DNA of 32,619 nt, from positions 1 to 32,619 of the forward strand of contig JAGXAR010000044.1 of NCBI GenBank assembly GCA_018971525.1. The letters run 5' to 3'. A program made the translations under genes and the position numbers. The notes under the pieces are model-generated. The model searched no databases, was not told the DNA's origin, and worked only from the letters and a program-made list of their open reading frames with translations. This DNA comes from Nitrospirota bacterium (GTDB taxonomy: Bacteria; Nitrospirota; Nitrospiria; Nitrospirales; Nitrospiraceae). Below are positions 1-7,851 of the stretch, piece by piece (position 1 is the stretch's first letter; each line of letters begins with the position of its first letter).

Positions 1-2
1 AA

Positions 3-257
3 TGTGAATACCGCGTGGCGGTCTTACTGGCGCACCATGGGGGGCGAATCCGTGCCTGCCATGAGTGCACCCGAATCTTTCTGGCGGCGCGACGCGATCA
101 ACTATTTTGTGACCCGCGTTGCCAAATGCGCGTGGCTTCGCGGAAGTGGAGAAAGGCGCGTCCAACACGGACGATGGATCAACCTAAGATTCCCAAGGTA
201 GCAAAGACCCACCCTCAAGCGCGTCGAGGAGGATCACATGTCAAGAAGACACGGTAA
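3..257 (+). CDS. 5'-truncated zinc-finger-like small protein (CGNR-like), element gene
   Basis: The frame is open from the left edge of the window to a TAA at 255-257, so the gene begins outside the window; a GTG at 15 is an internal alternative start. The visible 84 residues contain two cysteine pairs, CHEC and, about 19 residues later, CDPRC, followed by a basic stretch (RKWRKARP). This spacing resembles the small zinc-binding C-terminal domain of CGNR-type proteins, which is inference from the cysteine pattern only. The 3' end overlaps the start of the recombinase gene by 20 bases, which suggests the two are translationally coupled and belong to the same integrated element. I cannot assign a function; a DNA- or RNA-binding accessory is one possibility. 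Confidence 0.5.
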   Translation, partial: CEYRVAVLLAHHGGRIRACHECTRIFLAARRDQLFCDPRCQMRVASRKWRKARPTRTMDQPKIPKVAKTHPQARRGGSHVKKTR

Positions 258-1440
258 GGATCGAGGCCTGGTTTTTAAAAACGGGCTTTGGTGGGTCCGC
301 TTGTACGTCAACGGCAGAGAGAAGTGGTATCGGACGGACTCTAAGACACAAGCTAAGACCCTCTATGGCCGACTGAAGGCTGACGTTCGGGAAGGCCGCT
401 ACTTCCCTGAAAAGTACGACTCTTCAAAAGCCTTAACGCTTTATGCTTGGATCACACGCTATCTAGAGGGCGTGACTTCTCGCGGCCTTCGCAACATGCA
501 TCAGTATGGCCGTTTCTGGAAAAAACTCTTGGGGAGAAAGCTTTTGGCCGACATCTCTGCTGATGAATTGCGGCATATTCAAGCCAAAATGAAAGCAAAG
601 GCCCAAAGAAGCCCCCACACCATCAACCGTTATTTTGCGGCCCTGAGACATATCCTCAACCTTGCTATTGCGGAGAGTTATTTGGTGACCAATCCCGTCA
701 AAGGAGTCCGATTCTTTCCTGAGCCGACAGGCCGCCTCAGGTTCTTGACAGAAGCTGAAATTGCGAGGCTTCGCGAAAATCTCTCACCAGAACACTGGAC
801 AGCGGTGGCCTTTTCTCTAGAAACTGGATTGCGATTGAGTGAGCAGTTTCATGCCCGCTGGGACTGCTTGAATGCTGAGCAAGGTATTCTCACGATTCCT
901 CTGAGCAAATCCGGCAAGACCCGGCATGTCATTCTGAGCGAATCGGCCATCGCAATTGTCGGAGGGTTATCCTCATGGACCCATAGCCCTTTTCTTTTTC
1001 CGAGTCCCTTGATTTCAGGGCAACCCATGCAAGGAAGAAACTTCGTCGTAAAGATCTACGAGCCTGCCCTGAAACAAGCCGGAATTGAGGGAGCAACGTG
1101 GCACACCCTCAGGCATACCTTTGCCTCACGAGCAGTCATGGCTGGAGTAGATATTCGAACCGTTCAGGAGCTTATGGGTCACTCCACGATTACCATGACC
1201 ATGCGATACGCGCATCTTTCCCCTGCCCACTTGCGAACCGCAGTCAACAAGGCCAGTCTTGGTGTCTTTGCGATAAAAAGCGGGAGCGGAACCGGGAGTA
1301 AAACCGGGAGTAACGCAAATCTTGTGATCCGTGACGAGAAGATAGGAATGTCAGAAGTGCCTGATATGCCAGTGGGAATTATTGGAGGCGCCGAGCGGGT
1401 TCGAACCGCTGCATCGCAGTTTTGCAGACTGCTCCCTTAG
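238..1440 (+). CDS. int: Tyrosine-type site-specific recombinase (phage-like integrase)
   Basis: This 400-residue protein catalyses site-specific integration and excision of a mobile element. The N-terminal part (about 1-60) is an Arm-binding-like domain with a KNGLWWVRLYVNGR strand, followed by a core-binding SAM-like domain (about 65-160) and a catalytic domain (about 170-340). All catalytic residues can be seen: Arg in ETGLRLSE, Lys in SKSGKTRH, His and Arg in HTLRHTF, His in GHST and the nucleophile Tyr in MRYAHLSP. The start is supported by GAGGAGGA just upstream of ATG 238. The C-terminal tail is unusual: after about residue 345 it has repeats rich in Gly, Ser and Lys, and its last 18 or so residues are read from the antisense of the tRNA-Cys gene, with the TAG stop inside that gene. 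The DNA looks more A+T-rich than the neighbouring core genes, consistent with transfer. Confidence 0.93.
   Translation: MSRRHGKDRGLVFKNGLWWVRLYVNGREKWYRTDSKTQAKTLYGRLKADVREGRYFPEKYDSSKALTLYAWITRYLEGVTSRGLRNMHQYGRFWKKLLGRKLLADISADELRHIQAKMKAKAQRSPHTINRYFAALRHILNLAIAESYLVTNPVKGVRFFPEPTGRLRFLTEAEIARLRENLSPEHWTAVAFSLETGLRLSEQFHARWDCLNAEQGILTIPLSKSGKTRHVILSESAIAIVGGLSSWTHSPFLFPSPLISGQPMQGRNFVVKIYEPALKQAGIEGATWHTLRHTFASRAVMAGVDIRTVQELMGHSTITMTMRYAHLSPAHLRTAVNKASLGVFAIKSGSGTGSKTGSNANLVIRDEKIGMSEVPDMPVGIIGGAERVRTAASQFCRLLP
1383..1440. other. Probable attachment site (att) in the 3' half of tRNA-Cys
   Basis: The intact recombinase gene abuts and enters the 3' end of tRNA-Cys. This is the standard geometry for elements that insert into a tRNA 3' end and restore it from their own copy. 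The other att copy should lie left of the window, so the exact core cannot be fixed here; the boundaries given are the overlap of the recombinase frame with the tRNA. Confidence 0.5.
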
Positions 1441-1458
1441 CCACTTGGGTACGGCGCC
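1383..1458 (-). tRNA. tRNA-Cys (anticodon GCA)
   Basis: Read on the minus strand, 1458 down to 1383 folds as a full cloverleaf: 7-bp acceptor stem GGCGCCG/CGGCGCC, D arm CCC...GGG, anticodon stem GCAGT/ACTGC with loop CTGCAAA (anticodon GCA, Cys), variable loop GATGC, and T arm AGCGG-TTCGAAC-CCGCT. The discriminator is U73, as expected for tRNA-Cys, and the CCA end is encoded. The gene has its own strong promoter, with the -10 box ending 8 bases before the mature 5' end. Its 3' half overlaps, antisense, the last codons of the recombinase gene. Length with CCA is 76 bases. Confidence 0.96.
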
Positions 1459-1466
1459 CCGGGCGC

Positions 1467-1496
1467 ATTATAGCGGGCCCTGTTCCTATATCTCAA
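1467..1496 (-). promoter_or_regulatory. Promoter of tRNA-Cys
   Basis: On the minus strand TTGAGA (1496-1491) is followed by an 18-base spacer and a perfect TATAAT (1472-1467). The mature tRNA starts 8 bases later, so transcription should begin at or within a base or two of the mature 5' end. ispG ends at 1541, upstream on the same strand, so the tRNA does not depend on read-through from it. Confidence 0.75.
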
Positions 1497-1540
1497 CTTA
1501 CACTTTGAAGAGGAGACGAAGACACGTGGGCAGGTGCGAA

Positions 1541-2722
1541 TTATCGGTTGGGCAGCACGGGAATTTCTTTTCCGAGAGTCGCAGACTGATCCGGCTGCGG
1601 GGCGATCGATTCCCATCCCTCGTTCGAATGGACCGCGGCCCCCCCATTCCCTTCGGCTTCCTTTTCCTTGGCCATCAGTTCGACCTCTTGAATCAGCGTG
1701 TCCATCAACTCTTCGATCGGCACTTTTCGGACGAGCTTACCCTTCTTGAACAGGATGCCTTTGCCTTCGCCGCCGGCAATCCCAATATCCGCTTCCTTAC
1801 CTTCGCCGATACCGTTCACGACACAGCCGAGGACCGACACATTGAGGGGGGTCTTAATATGGCCCAGCTTCTTTTCCAGTTCATTGGCCAACTTCACCAC
1901 ATCGATCTCGACGCGGCCACAGGTGGGACAGGCGATGACATTGATCCCTCGGTGGCGAAGTTCGAGCGACTTCAAGATCTCAAACCCCACCTTTACTTCT
2001 TCGACCGGATCAGCAGCCAGTGACACGCGCAAGGTGTCGCCGATTCCCTGTGAGAGCAAGTATCCAAGCCCCATGGTCGACTTGACGGCCCCCGTCATCG
2101 CCGTTCCCGCCTCTGTAATACCGATGTGCAGAGGATAGTCGGACTGATGAGCAAACAACCAATAGGCATCGATCGCATGGTGCACATCAGACGCCTTCAG
2201 CGAGACCTTCATATTCGTGAATCCAACATCCTCCAACGCATGAACAGCATTGAGCGCCGATTCCGCCAATGCTTCCGGTGACGGCCAGCCATACTTGTCC
2301 AGCAACGGCCGCTCGAGCGACCCGCCATTGACGCCGACGCGCAGGGGAATACCTCGCTCGTTCACGGCCTTGATGACTTCTTCGACTTTCCACCAGGCTC
2401 CGATGTTGCCGGGATTGATCCGGACGCAGTCCACGGTCTCGGCAGCTTTCAACGCCAGCCGATGGTCGAAATGAATATCTGCGATCAGCGGCACAGTCAT
2501 CGCCGCTTTGATCTTGGGTAGTAACGCCGCAGCTTCATCGTCAGGCACGGCCACCCGGATCACTTCGCACCCTGCGGCCTCCAACTGGCGAATTTGATCG
2601 ATCGTCGCCGCAACGTCGCGCGTGTCGGTCGAACACATCGACTGCACGGACACGGGCGCGTCTCCGCCGATCTTGAGCTTGCCGACCGTGATCTGTCTGG
2701 TTTTTCGTCTGGTGATGTGCAT
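1541..2722 (-). CDS. ispG: 4-hydroxy-3-methylbut-2-en-1-yl diphosphate synthase (flavodoxin/ferredoxin)
   Basis: IspG (GcpE) is the iron-sulfur enzyme of the MEP pathway that converts the cyclic diphosphate MEcPP to HMBPP. The 393-residue protein has the compact bacterial form: an N-terminal TIM-barrel part (VQSMCSTDTRD, IRVAVPDDEAA, DIHFDHRLAL, VRINPGNIG) and a C-terminal cluster-binding part with CPTCGR and VLGCVVNGIGEG, which supply the three cluster cysteines. The last 40 or so residues after the conserved core are low in complexity (Gln, Ser, Pro, Asn) and look like a non-conserved tail. It lies 49 bases after dxs on the same strand, so the two probably form an operon. No terminator is visible between its stop and the tRNA-Cys promoter. 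Confidence 0.96.
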   Translation of the reverse strand: MHITRRKTRQITVGKLKIGGDAPVSVQSMCSTDTRDVAATIDQIRQLEAAGCEVIRVAVPDDEAAALLPKIKAAMTVPLIADIHFDHRLALKAAETVDCVRINPGNIGAWWKVEEVIKAVNERGIPLRVGVNGGSLERPLLDKYGWPSPEALAESALNAVHALEDVGFTNMKVSLKASDVHHAIDAYWLFAHQSDYPLHIGITEAGTAMTGAVKSTMGLGYLLSQGIGDTLRVSLAADPVEEVKVGFEILKSLELRHRGINVIACPTCGRVEIDVVKLANELEKKLGHIKTPLNVSVLGCVVNGIGEGKEADIGIAGGEGKGILFKKGKLVRKVPIEELMDTLIQEVELMAKEKEAEGNGGAAVHSNEGWESIAPQPDQSATLGKEIPVLPNR

Positions 2723-2771
2723 CTGGTCTCGCCGCTACCCTCGTTTCTCGCCTACCACGTCATGTCTTCGA

Positions 2772-4721
2772 TCAGCTCCCCTGTTCATCTCCGTGCGGCA
2801 GCCGATCGTCCAATGAAGCAAACGTGAACTTCTCCCGTGAAGGAGCCGGTGTCTTACCGATCAATTCTTTCACGCTCTGATAGATGCCTTCCGCGGTCAA
2901 TCCATACCGTTCGCGCAGGAAGTCCTGCGGTCCCTGCTCGATGTACCAATCCGGCAACCCTAGGACCTTCGTCGTCACATCCGTCACGCCGCCGTCGGAC
3001 AGGGCCTCGAGAACGGCTGACCCGAACCCACCCATCTTGCAGCCTTCTTCAACCGTCACCACGTATCGAGCACGCTTCGCCACCTCGACGATCAAGTCCT
3101 GATCCAGCGGCTTCACGAAACGGGCATTCACCACCGCCGTGGAAATACCTTCCTCTTCAAGCCGTTTGGCCGCCGCCACCGCGTGCGAGACCGGCACACC
3201 GATGGCAACGATCGCCACCTCCGTGCCATCACGCAACAACTCGCCCTTCCCGATCGGCAACGCCTTCGGCTCCTGATCCATCGCGACGCCAAGGGTCAGT
3301 CCGCGCGGATATCGCACCGAGGCAGGCCCGTCATGCTGGATGCAGGTCTTCAGCATATGCTGCAACTCATTTTCATCCTTCGGGGCCATAACGACCATAT
3401 TCGGCATGTGGCGCAGATAGGCATAATCGAATGCCCCGTGGTGCGTCGTTCCGTCTTCCGCAACCAACCCGCCGCGATCGATGCAGAAGGTCACCGGCAG
3501 ATTTTGCGTGGCGACATCGTGCACCACCTGGTCATACGCACGCTGCAAAAAGGTGGAATACATCGCCACCACCGGACGGATGCCCTGCGTCGCAAGACCC
3601 GCCGCAAACGTCACCGCATGTTGTTCGGCAATCCCCACGTCATAGAGCCGGTCCGGAAACTCTTTCTCGAAAATATTGAGGCCGGTCCCTTCGCACATCG
3701 CTGCGGTGATCGCGACGATCCGCTTGTCCGTTCGGGCCAGCTTGACCAGTGATTCGATGGCGATCTGCGTATAGGACGGCCGCGCCGCTTTCTTCGCCGG
3801 CGCCCCGGTTTCCCGAACGAAAGGCGGACAGGCATGGAACCACACAGGATTGTTCACCGCAGGCTCATAGCCCAACCCTTTTTTCGTAATGACATGGAGC
3901 AACACCGGCCCCTTCATCTTCAACACATTTTCCAAGGTGGGCAGCAGATGCTCGAAGTTATGTCCGTCAATCGGACCCGCATACCGGAACCCCAGCTCTT
4001 CAAAGAGCAGCCCGGGAAGGATCGCTCCCCTGGCCAACTCTTCAGCCCGGCGAGCCAACTTCTGCATATCCGGCCCGATGTGGGGAATTTTCCCCAACAG
4101 TTGCCCTGTTTCCTCCCGCATCTTGGCGTAAAACTCTCCGGTGAAGGTCCGGTTCAAATAGGAGGAAATGGCTCCGACGTTCTTTGAGATGGACATTTGA
4201 TTATCGTTCAGAATAACCAGGAAATCTTTCCCCAGCCCACCGGCATGGTGCAGACCTTCCAGCGTCATGCCGGCAGTCATGGCCCCGTCCCCGACGATAC
4301 AGACCACTTTATGCTTCTGCGCCAATTGCTCACGGGCAGCGACCAGCCCGAAGGCTGCGGAGACGCCGGTACCAGCATGGCCCGCGTTGAATGTGTCGTA
4401 GACACTCTCCTCACGTTTGGTGAACCCGCTCAACCCCCCGTACTGTCGCAGCGTGTGAAACTGTTCCCGACGCCCGGTGAGTAGTTTATGTGCATAGGCT
4501 TGATTGCTCGTATCCCAGACGATCTTATCCTTGGGAGTATCGAGCAGGTAGTGCAATGCCACCGTGAGTTCGATCACTCCGAGGTTCGAGGCCAGGTGAC
4601 CTCCGACATTGGAGACCACGCCGATAATCTGCTCCCGCAGCTCCTGGCACAAGGCAGGAAACTGCGTTGGTGATAGCCGCTTCAGATCAGCCGGGCTGTG
4701 TATGGTCTTCAAGATCGACAT
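2772..4721 (-). CDS. dxs: 1-deoxy-D-xylulose-5-phosphate synthase
   Basis: Dxs condenses pyruvate and glyceraldehyde 3-phosphate with thiamine diphosphate, the first and usually flux-controlling step of the MEP pathway. Visible signatures are the thiamine-binding GDGAMTAGM...NDNQMSIS stretch, the transketolase pyrimidine-binding part around YDVGIAEQHAVTFAAGLA, and the C-terminal transketolase domain. The start at 4721 gives 649 residues and the normal N-terminus MSILKTIHSPADLK; it has AAAGGAG at a good distance. A frame extension to 4766 adds 15 residues of no conserved character and is rejected. Next gene ispG follows after 49 bases. The upstream region carries a promoter with a palindromic spacer. 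Confidence 0.96.
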   Translation of the reverse strand: MSILKTIHSPADLKRLSPTQFPALCQELREQIIGVVSNVGGHLASNLGVIELTVALHYLLDTPKDKIVWDTSNQAYAHKLLTGRREQFHTLRQYGGLSGFTKREESVYDTFNAGHAGTGVSAAFGLVAAREQLAQKHKVVCIVGDGAMTAGMTLEGLHHAGGLGKDFLVILNDNQMSISKNVGAISSYLNRTFTGEFYAKMREETGQLLGKIPHIGPDMQKLARRAEELARGAILPGLLFEELGFRYAGPIDGHNFEHLLPTLENVLKMKGPVLLHVITKKGLGYEPAVNNPVWFHACPPFVRETGAPAKKAARPSYTQIAIESLVKLARTDKRIVAITAAMCEGTGLNIFEKEFPDRLYDVGIAEQHAVTFAAGLATQGIRPVVAMYSTFLQRAYDQVVHDVATQNLPVTFCIDRGGLVAEDGTTHHGAFDYAYLRHMPNMVVMAPKDENELQHMLKTCIQHDGPASVRYPRGLTLGVAMDQEPKALPIGKGELLRDGTEVAIVAIGVPVSHAVAAAKRLEEEGISTAVVNARFVKPLDQDLIVEVAKRARYVVTVEEGCKMGGFGSAVLEALSDGGVTDVTTKVLGLPDWYIEQGPQDFLRERYGLTAEGIYQSVKELIGKTPAPSREKFTFASLDDRLPHGDEQGS

Positions 4722-4833
4722 AGCAGATGCTCCTTTGCGTGAATGCAATGCATAGGCCTGTGACAACGAGTTGGGCTTAGATAAGCTCTGGCGAAGCAGT
4801 GTGGCAGCTTAAACGCTTGCCTTGCACGGGGAG

Positions 4834-4862
4834 AGTTTCACATGGAAATCCCATGTTGTCAA
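4834..4862 (-). promoter_or_regulatory. Putative dxs promoter with palindromic spacer (possible operator)
   Basis: On the minus strand a perfect TTGACA (4862-4857) is followed by exactly 17 bases and GAAACT (4839-4834, a weak -10 with the key second A and last T). The 17-base spacer (4856-4840) is itself an inverted repeat, ACATGG-GATTT-CCATGT. A dyad filling the spacer is the position used by regulators that act by altering spacer geometry or blocking polymerase. The predicted 5' leader of dxs would be about 105 bases. Confidence 0.5.
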
Positions 4863-4901
4863 GCGGTTAGCCAGGTTTCACGACCGAACCTCGCGCATCA
4901 C

Positions 4902-5957
4902 TCATGACTCAAATCGATAGGTCAGCACTGTCGAGAGCGTGAAGTCTGCTGCACTCCCGGTAATGAAGTCGACATTCTCGACCCCATACACTTGCCACAG
5001 AAGGTGCGGGGCCACCCGATAGCTGAAGCCCAGGACTGATTCTGTCACGCCCTTATCCAGCACTCGCGTGCCGACACCATGGAACGGCGTGGAGTAATAA
5101 TCGAACTGCGCCGTGAAGGAGAGATTTTCCGACCACAGATATTCCACGGCGGCAAGGCCGGAGATCGTCGGCTGGAGAGGCATCCCTGCGATGCGGCCGG
5201 TCGGGACCACTCCGTTGAGGTTGCCATAGAGCACCCAGCGACCGCCGAATCCTTTTTCAGCCGCCAGACCGATCCCGACATCCGGGCTGCCACTCCCGAA
5301 GAATTGTCCTTCATCCCCCGTGGGAAGTTTGAGCGCCGTGCGGACCGACAGCGCCGGCATCGACTCACTCTCCGATACCAGTTGGTACTTGCTCATCACC
5401 GTGCTATCGCCCAATCCGACGGCTCCTTCACGTCCGCTCGCTACGGTCTGTCCGCCGCGTGAGATGTTGAATGCATAGCCTGTGTTGCCCAATGCGTTTC
5501 GAGCCGGCGACAAGCCGGTTGTTGCCCGTTCGACCGCCTTGATGGGTCCATCCATAAACCCGCGATAGCGATAGAGCACGGGAACTTCCACGGAAACCTC
5601 CCATCGCTCCGTCGCCCCGTACCTGAGGAACAAACCGGACCGCAGGGTTTCAAACTTCATCGTCACGCTGGATTGGGGGACTTCATCGCGAAAAATGGTG
5701 GCGGTTTCCGCGAGTTCCAATCGGACATCCAGCACGCCCTTCTTCAGCACGGCGGCGCGATCCCCCGGCATGCTCAAGACCAGTTGCTGCATCGGCTGGA
5801 AATTCCTGACAGGGAAGGGACCGAAGCCCTCCGCCTTGACCGACGATGGTTGAAGACAGACGAAAGAGAGGAGCCCCGCGAGCAGCGCCCGATCGAATAT
5901 CGCGCGGCCCTTGATGCCTCGCGATGGTAGATCAATAGGGGAAGTCCAGTCCCGCAA
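4902..5957 (-). CDS. DUF3187-like outer-membrane beta-barrel protein
   Basis: This secreted protein of about 351 residues resembles the DUF3187 family, which I recognise from the barrel-like pattern and motifs such as LGDSTVMSKYQL and TALKLPTGDEGQFFGSGSPDVGIGL. A signal peptide is visible (basic GIKGRAIFDR, hydrophobic ALLAGLLSFVCL, cleavage near VKA-EGFG), then alternating beta strands to a C-terminal TYRFES, consistent with an outer-membrane barrel. No function is known. The start is uncertain: no ATG fits. TTG 5957 follows GGGAGG at about 11 bases and overlaps the stop of the Omp85 gene by 26 bases. An ATG at 6035 would overlap that gene by more than 100 bases and add a non-signal N-terminus. 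It is the last gene of the shc-mla operon, so a role in outer-membrane lipid delivery is inferred from context only. Confidence 0.7.
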   Translation of the reverse strand: MRDWTSPIDLPSRGIKGRAIFDRALLAGLLSFVCLQPSSVKAEGFGPFPVRNFQPMQQLVLSMPGDRAAVLKKGVLDVRLELAETATIFRDEVPQSSVTMKFETLRSGLFLRYGATERWEVSVEVPVLYRYRGFMDGPIKAVERATTGLSPARNALGNTGYAFNISRGGQTVASGREGAVGLGDSTVMSKYQLVSESESMPALSVRTALKLPTGDEGQFFGSGSPDVGIGLAAEKGFGGRWVLYGNLNGVVPTGRIAGMPLQPTISGLAAVEYLWSENLSFTAQFDYYSTPFHGVGTRVLDKGVTESVLGFSYRVAPHLLWQVYGVENVDFITGSAADFTLSTVLTYRFES

Positions 5958-7134
5958 AGATCGCACCCCCCTCCCGGCTGTAACCGTAATCGACGCGTCC
6001 GACGACGTTGGGTCGAACGATTCCCCGGAATCCAATGCCCGGAGTCATCCGGTAACTCTTAAAGCTGACGTCCCTGTAGTCATTGAAGACCTGTCCGGTA
6101 TCCAGGAACGGCGCAATCTCGAAATCCGCATTGACGCCCGCAACCTTTGCGCGTGCCAGATGGATTCGCTCCTCGACACTGAGCGACACGAGATTCTTGT
6201 CGATAAAGCGATCAACGCCGAATCCTCGGAGGTTATTTTGCCCGCCCAACGAACTTTGTTCGAAAAACGGCACCTGACTCCCGATGGTGGCTTGAAGGTC
6301 CGCCCGCACCACGAGAATCGCGCGCTTCGACTCACTCGGGAACAGCTTCTTCACCTCGATTTCATAGCGGGAATAGACGGGATGAGCGCTGTTGCGGATA
6401 TTCTGGTTCAGCTCCGCATAGGCCGTCACGGCCATCCCATCGGTCGGCGAAACAAGGTTGTTGCGCGTATCGTAATAAAACGTCGCCCGGTGTCCGAGAA
6501 TAAGCGACTCGCCTTGCACTCCGTCCACCGTAGGGAATCGGTCGACGGTAAAGGGGAGATTGGTTGCCCCTTTCTGCAGACTCACGTCGCGGAAGCGCTG
6601 GCCGATTGAGATCTGGGTGACCTCATTCGCGTAGACCCCGAATCGCCAGTTTATCCGTCCTTCACGCGCGGTGTAATTGGTTTGCTCCGGCTCTGATGTC
6701 GTTTGCCCTAAGCCGAAAAACCTAGACGTAGCGTTTTTGAAAAACGAGGCACCAAAGTTCAACGAGTAGCGCCCCTGACTGAAGGCCGGATCAGCGTAAC
6801 TGAATACCACTTTACGCTCGATCTGTTCCGTGAAGGATCCGATGAACTGGATTTGCCTCCCTCCCGGCTCGTATCGAAACAGATTAAGCGAGCCGCGTGT
6901 CCCGACGATGGAATTGCGAACGATCATCGGGGCGACGAGGTATTTGAGCTCTCCATCAGGGTCAGTGATCAGAAAGGGGACGATCAGCCCGACATCGTTC
7001 CCATCATTCTTGCTGGTGGACACGGCGGGAATCGGGAAGTATTGAACGTCGGCTCCTGCATGCTCCGGCAGCAAGACGGCGCTCGCCACAAGAAACACGA
7101 GGGCAACGGCGATACGGCCGCGCAGGCTTGTCAT
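5932..7134 (-). CDS. POTRA-less Omp85 family (BamA/TamA barrel, surface antigen D15) outer-membrane protein
   Basis: The 400-residue protein has a signal peptide (GRIAVALVFLVASAVLLP, cleavage near AGA-DV) and then beta-strand-rich sequence to the end. Toward the C-terminus it has NNLRGFG, matching the conserved loop-6 RGF motif of Omp85 barrels, and it ends in an aromatic FAGLDFPY, a typical beta signal. With only about 60 residues between the signal peptide and the first strands there is no room for POTRA domains, so this is a barrel-only form. Such POTRA-less Omp85 proteins are known, but their roles are largely open. It starts 17 bases after mlaC with AGGA upstream of ATG 7134, and sits where an MlaA-type outer-membrane partner would be expected. 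Its role in lipid insertion is inference. Confidence 0.85.
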   Translation of the reverse strand: MTSLRGRIAVALVFLVASAVLLPEHAGADVQYFPIPAVSTSKNDGNDVGLIVPFLITDPDGELKYLVAPMIVRNSIVGTRGSLNLFRYEPGGRQIQFIGSFTEQIERKVVFSYADPAFSQGRYSLNFGASFFKNATSRFFGLGQTTSEPEQTNYTAREGRINWRFGVYANEVTQISIGQRFRDVSLQKGATNLPFTVDRFPTVDGVQGESLILGHRATFYYDTRNNLVSPTDGMAVTAYAELNQNIRNSAHPVYSRYEIEVKKLFPSESKRAILVVRADLQATIGSQVPFFEQSSLGGQNNLRGFGVDRFIDKNLVSLSVEERIHLARAKVAGVNADFEIAPFLDTGQVFNDYRDVSFKSYRMTPGIGFRGIVRPNVVGRVDYGYSREGGAIFAGLDFPY

Positions 7135-7151
7135 GAAATTCCTGGAGAGAG

Positions 7152-7805
7152 TTACGGGGCTTTAATCTTATCGGATTTCTTGCGAAGCTGGTCCACCAAA
7201 TCGGCATAGCTCGAGGAGCGGAGAATCTTTGTGAACTGTCCGCGGTAATTACTCACCAAGCTCACCCCGTCAACCACCACGTCGTAGACCCGCCACTCAA
7301 CACCCTTGTTGAGCAGCCGGTAGTCGAGGGGGATTTCTGTCTTGCCGGTAAGCACCTTCGTCCTCACCTCGGCAAAGTCTTTTTCCGTCCGTTCATTGAT
7401 GTACTGCACTCCCTCACCGGAATAGGTCTCGACCTTGTCCGAATAGGAATTGGTCAAGAGCGTCTTGAACAGTGCGACGAATTCCTGTTTGTCTTTATCG
7501 GACAGCGTATTCCACGGAGCCCCCAGCGCCCGTCTCGACATTTCCTGATAGTCGAACCGGTCTCCGACAACCTGTTCCAATCGCTGCCGGCGCTCTTCCG
7601 CTCTCCCCGGCTGTTTGAGTTCTTTGTCCTGGATGATTTTCAGCACCTCATCGATGGTGCCTTTCATGGCCTCAGTCGCGCCACCCGCCACTGCCGGCTG
7701 GACAGCAACCCCACCTAGCAGCACCAGCAGACAGGCCATCCCACTCGCGACTCTACCCCAACTCCGTTTCAGCTCTTGTGTAACGGCAGATCCCTTGATC
7801 TCCAT
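7152..7805 (-). CDS. mlaC: MlaC/Ttg2D/HpnM-like periplasmic phospholipid-binding protein
   Basis: The protein belongs to the MlaC (toluene tolerance Ttg2D) family of periplasmic lipid shuttles between the inner-membrane MlaFED complex and the outer membrane. A signal peptide runs through MACLLVLLGGVAVQPAVA, then a helix-rich domain with DYQEMSRRALGAPWNTLSD, FVALFKTLLTNSY and the strand region YRLLNKGVEWRVYDVVVDGVSLVSNYRGQF, all typical. The start at 7805 (217 residues) is preferred because GGGGGGAGGA sits just upstream; a start at 7844 would add 13 residues before it. Members of this family found in hopanoid clusters are called HpnM, so with shc and hpnG upstream the protein may be functionally closer to HpnM than to E. 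coli MlaC. Confidence 0.9.
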   Translation of the reverse strand: MEIKGSAVTQELKRSWGRVASGMACLLVLLGGVAVQPAVAGGATEAMKGTIDEVLKIIQDKELKQPGRAEERRQRLEQVVGDRFDYQEMSRRALGAPWNTLSDKDKQEFVALFKTLLTNSYSDKVETYSGEGVQYINERTEKDFAEVRTKVLTGKTEIPLDYRLLNKGVEWRVYDVVVDGVSLVSNYRGQFTKILRSSSYADLVDQLRKKSDKIKAP

Positions 7806-7851
7806 GTATCCTCCCCCCTGTATACGCCCCGTTCTCTCCGTCACCGGATCA

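Noticed and set aside
1262-1318. CRISPR-like short repeats in the recombinase tail
   Set aside because: The ACCGGGAGT-type repeats are only two or three units with 12-base spacing inside a coding sequence; they are tail repeats. No CRISPR array was seen anywhere in the window.
1382-2023. Open frame starting in antisense tRNA-Cys and running antisense to ispG
   Set aside because: It begins with the antisense of the tRNA and then mirrors ispG; such frames are common artefacts.
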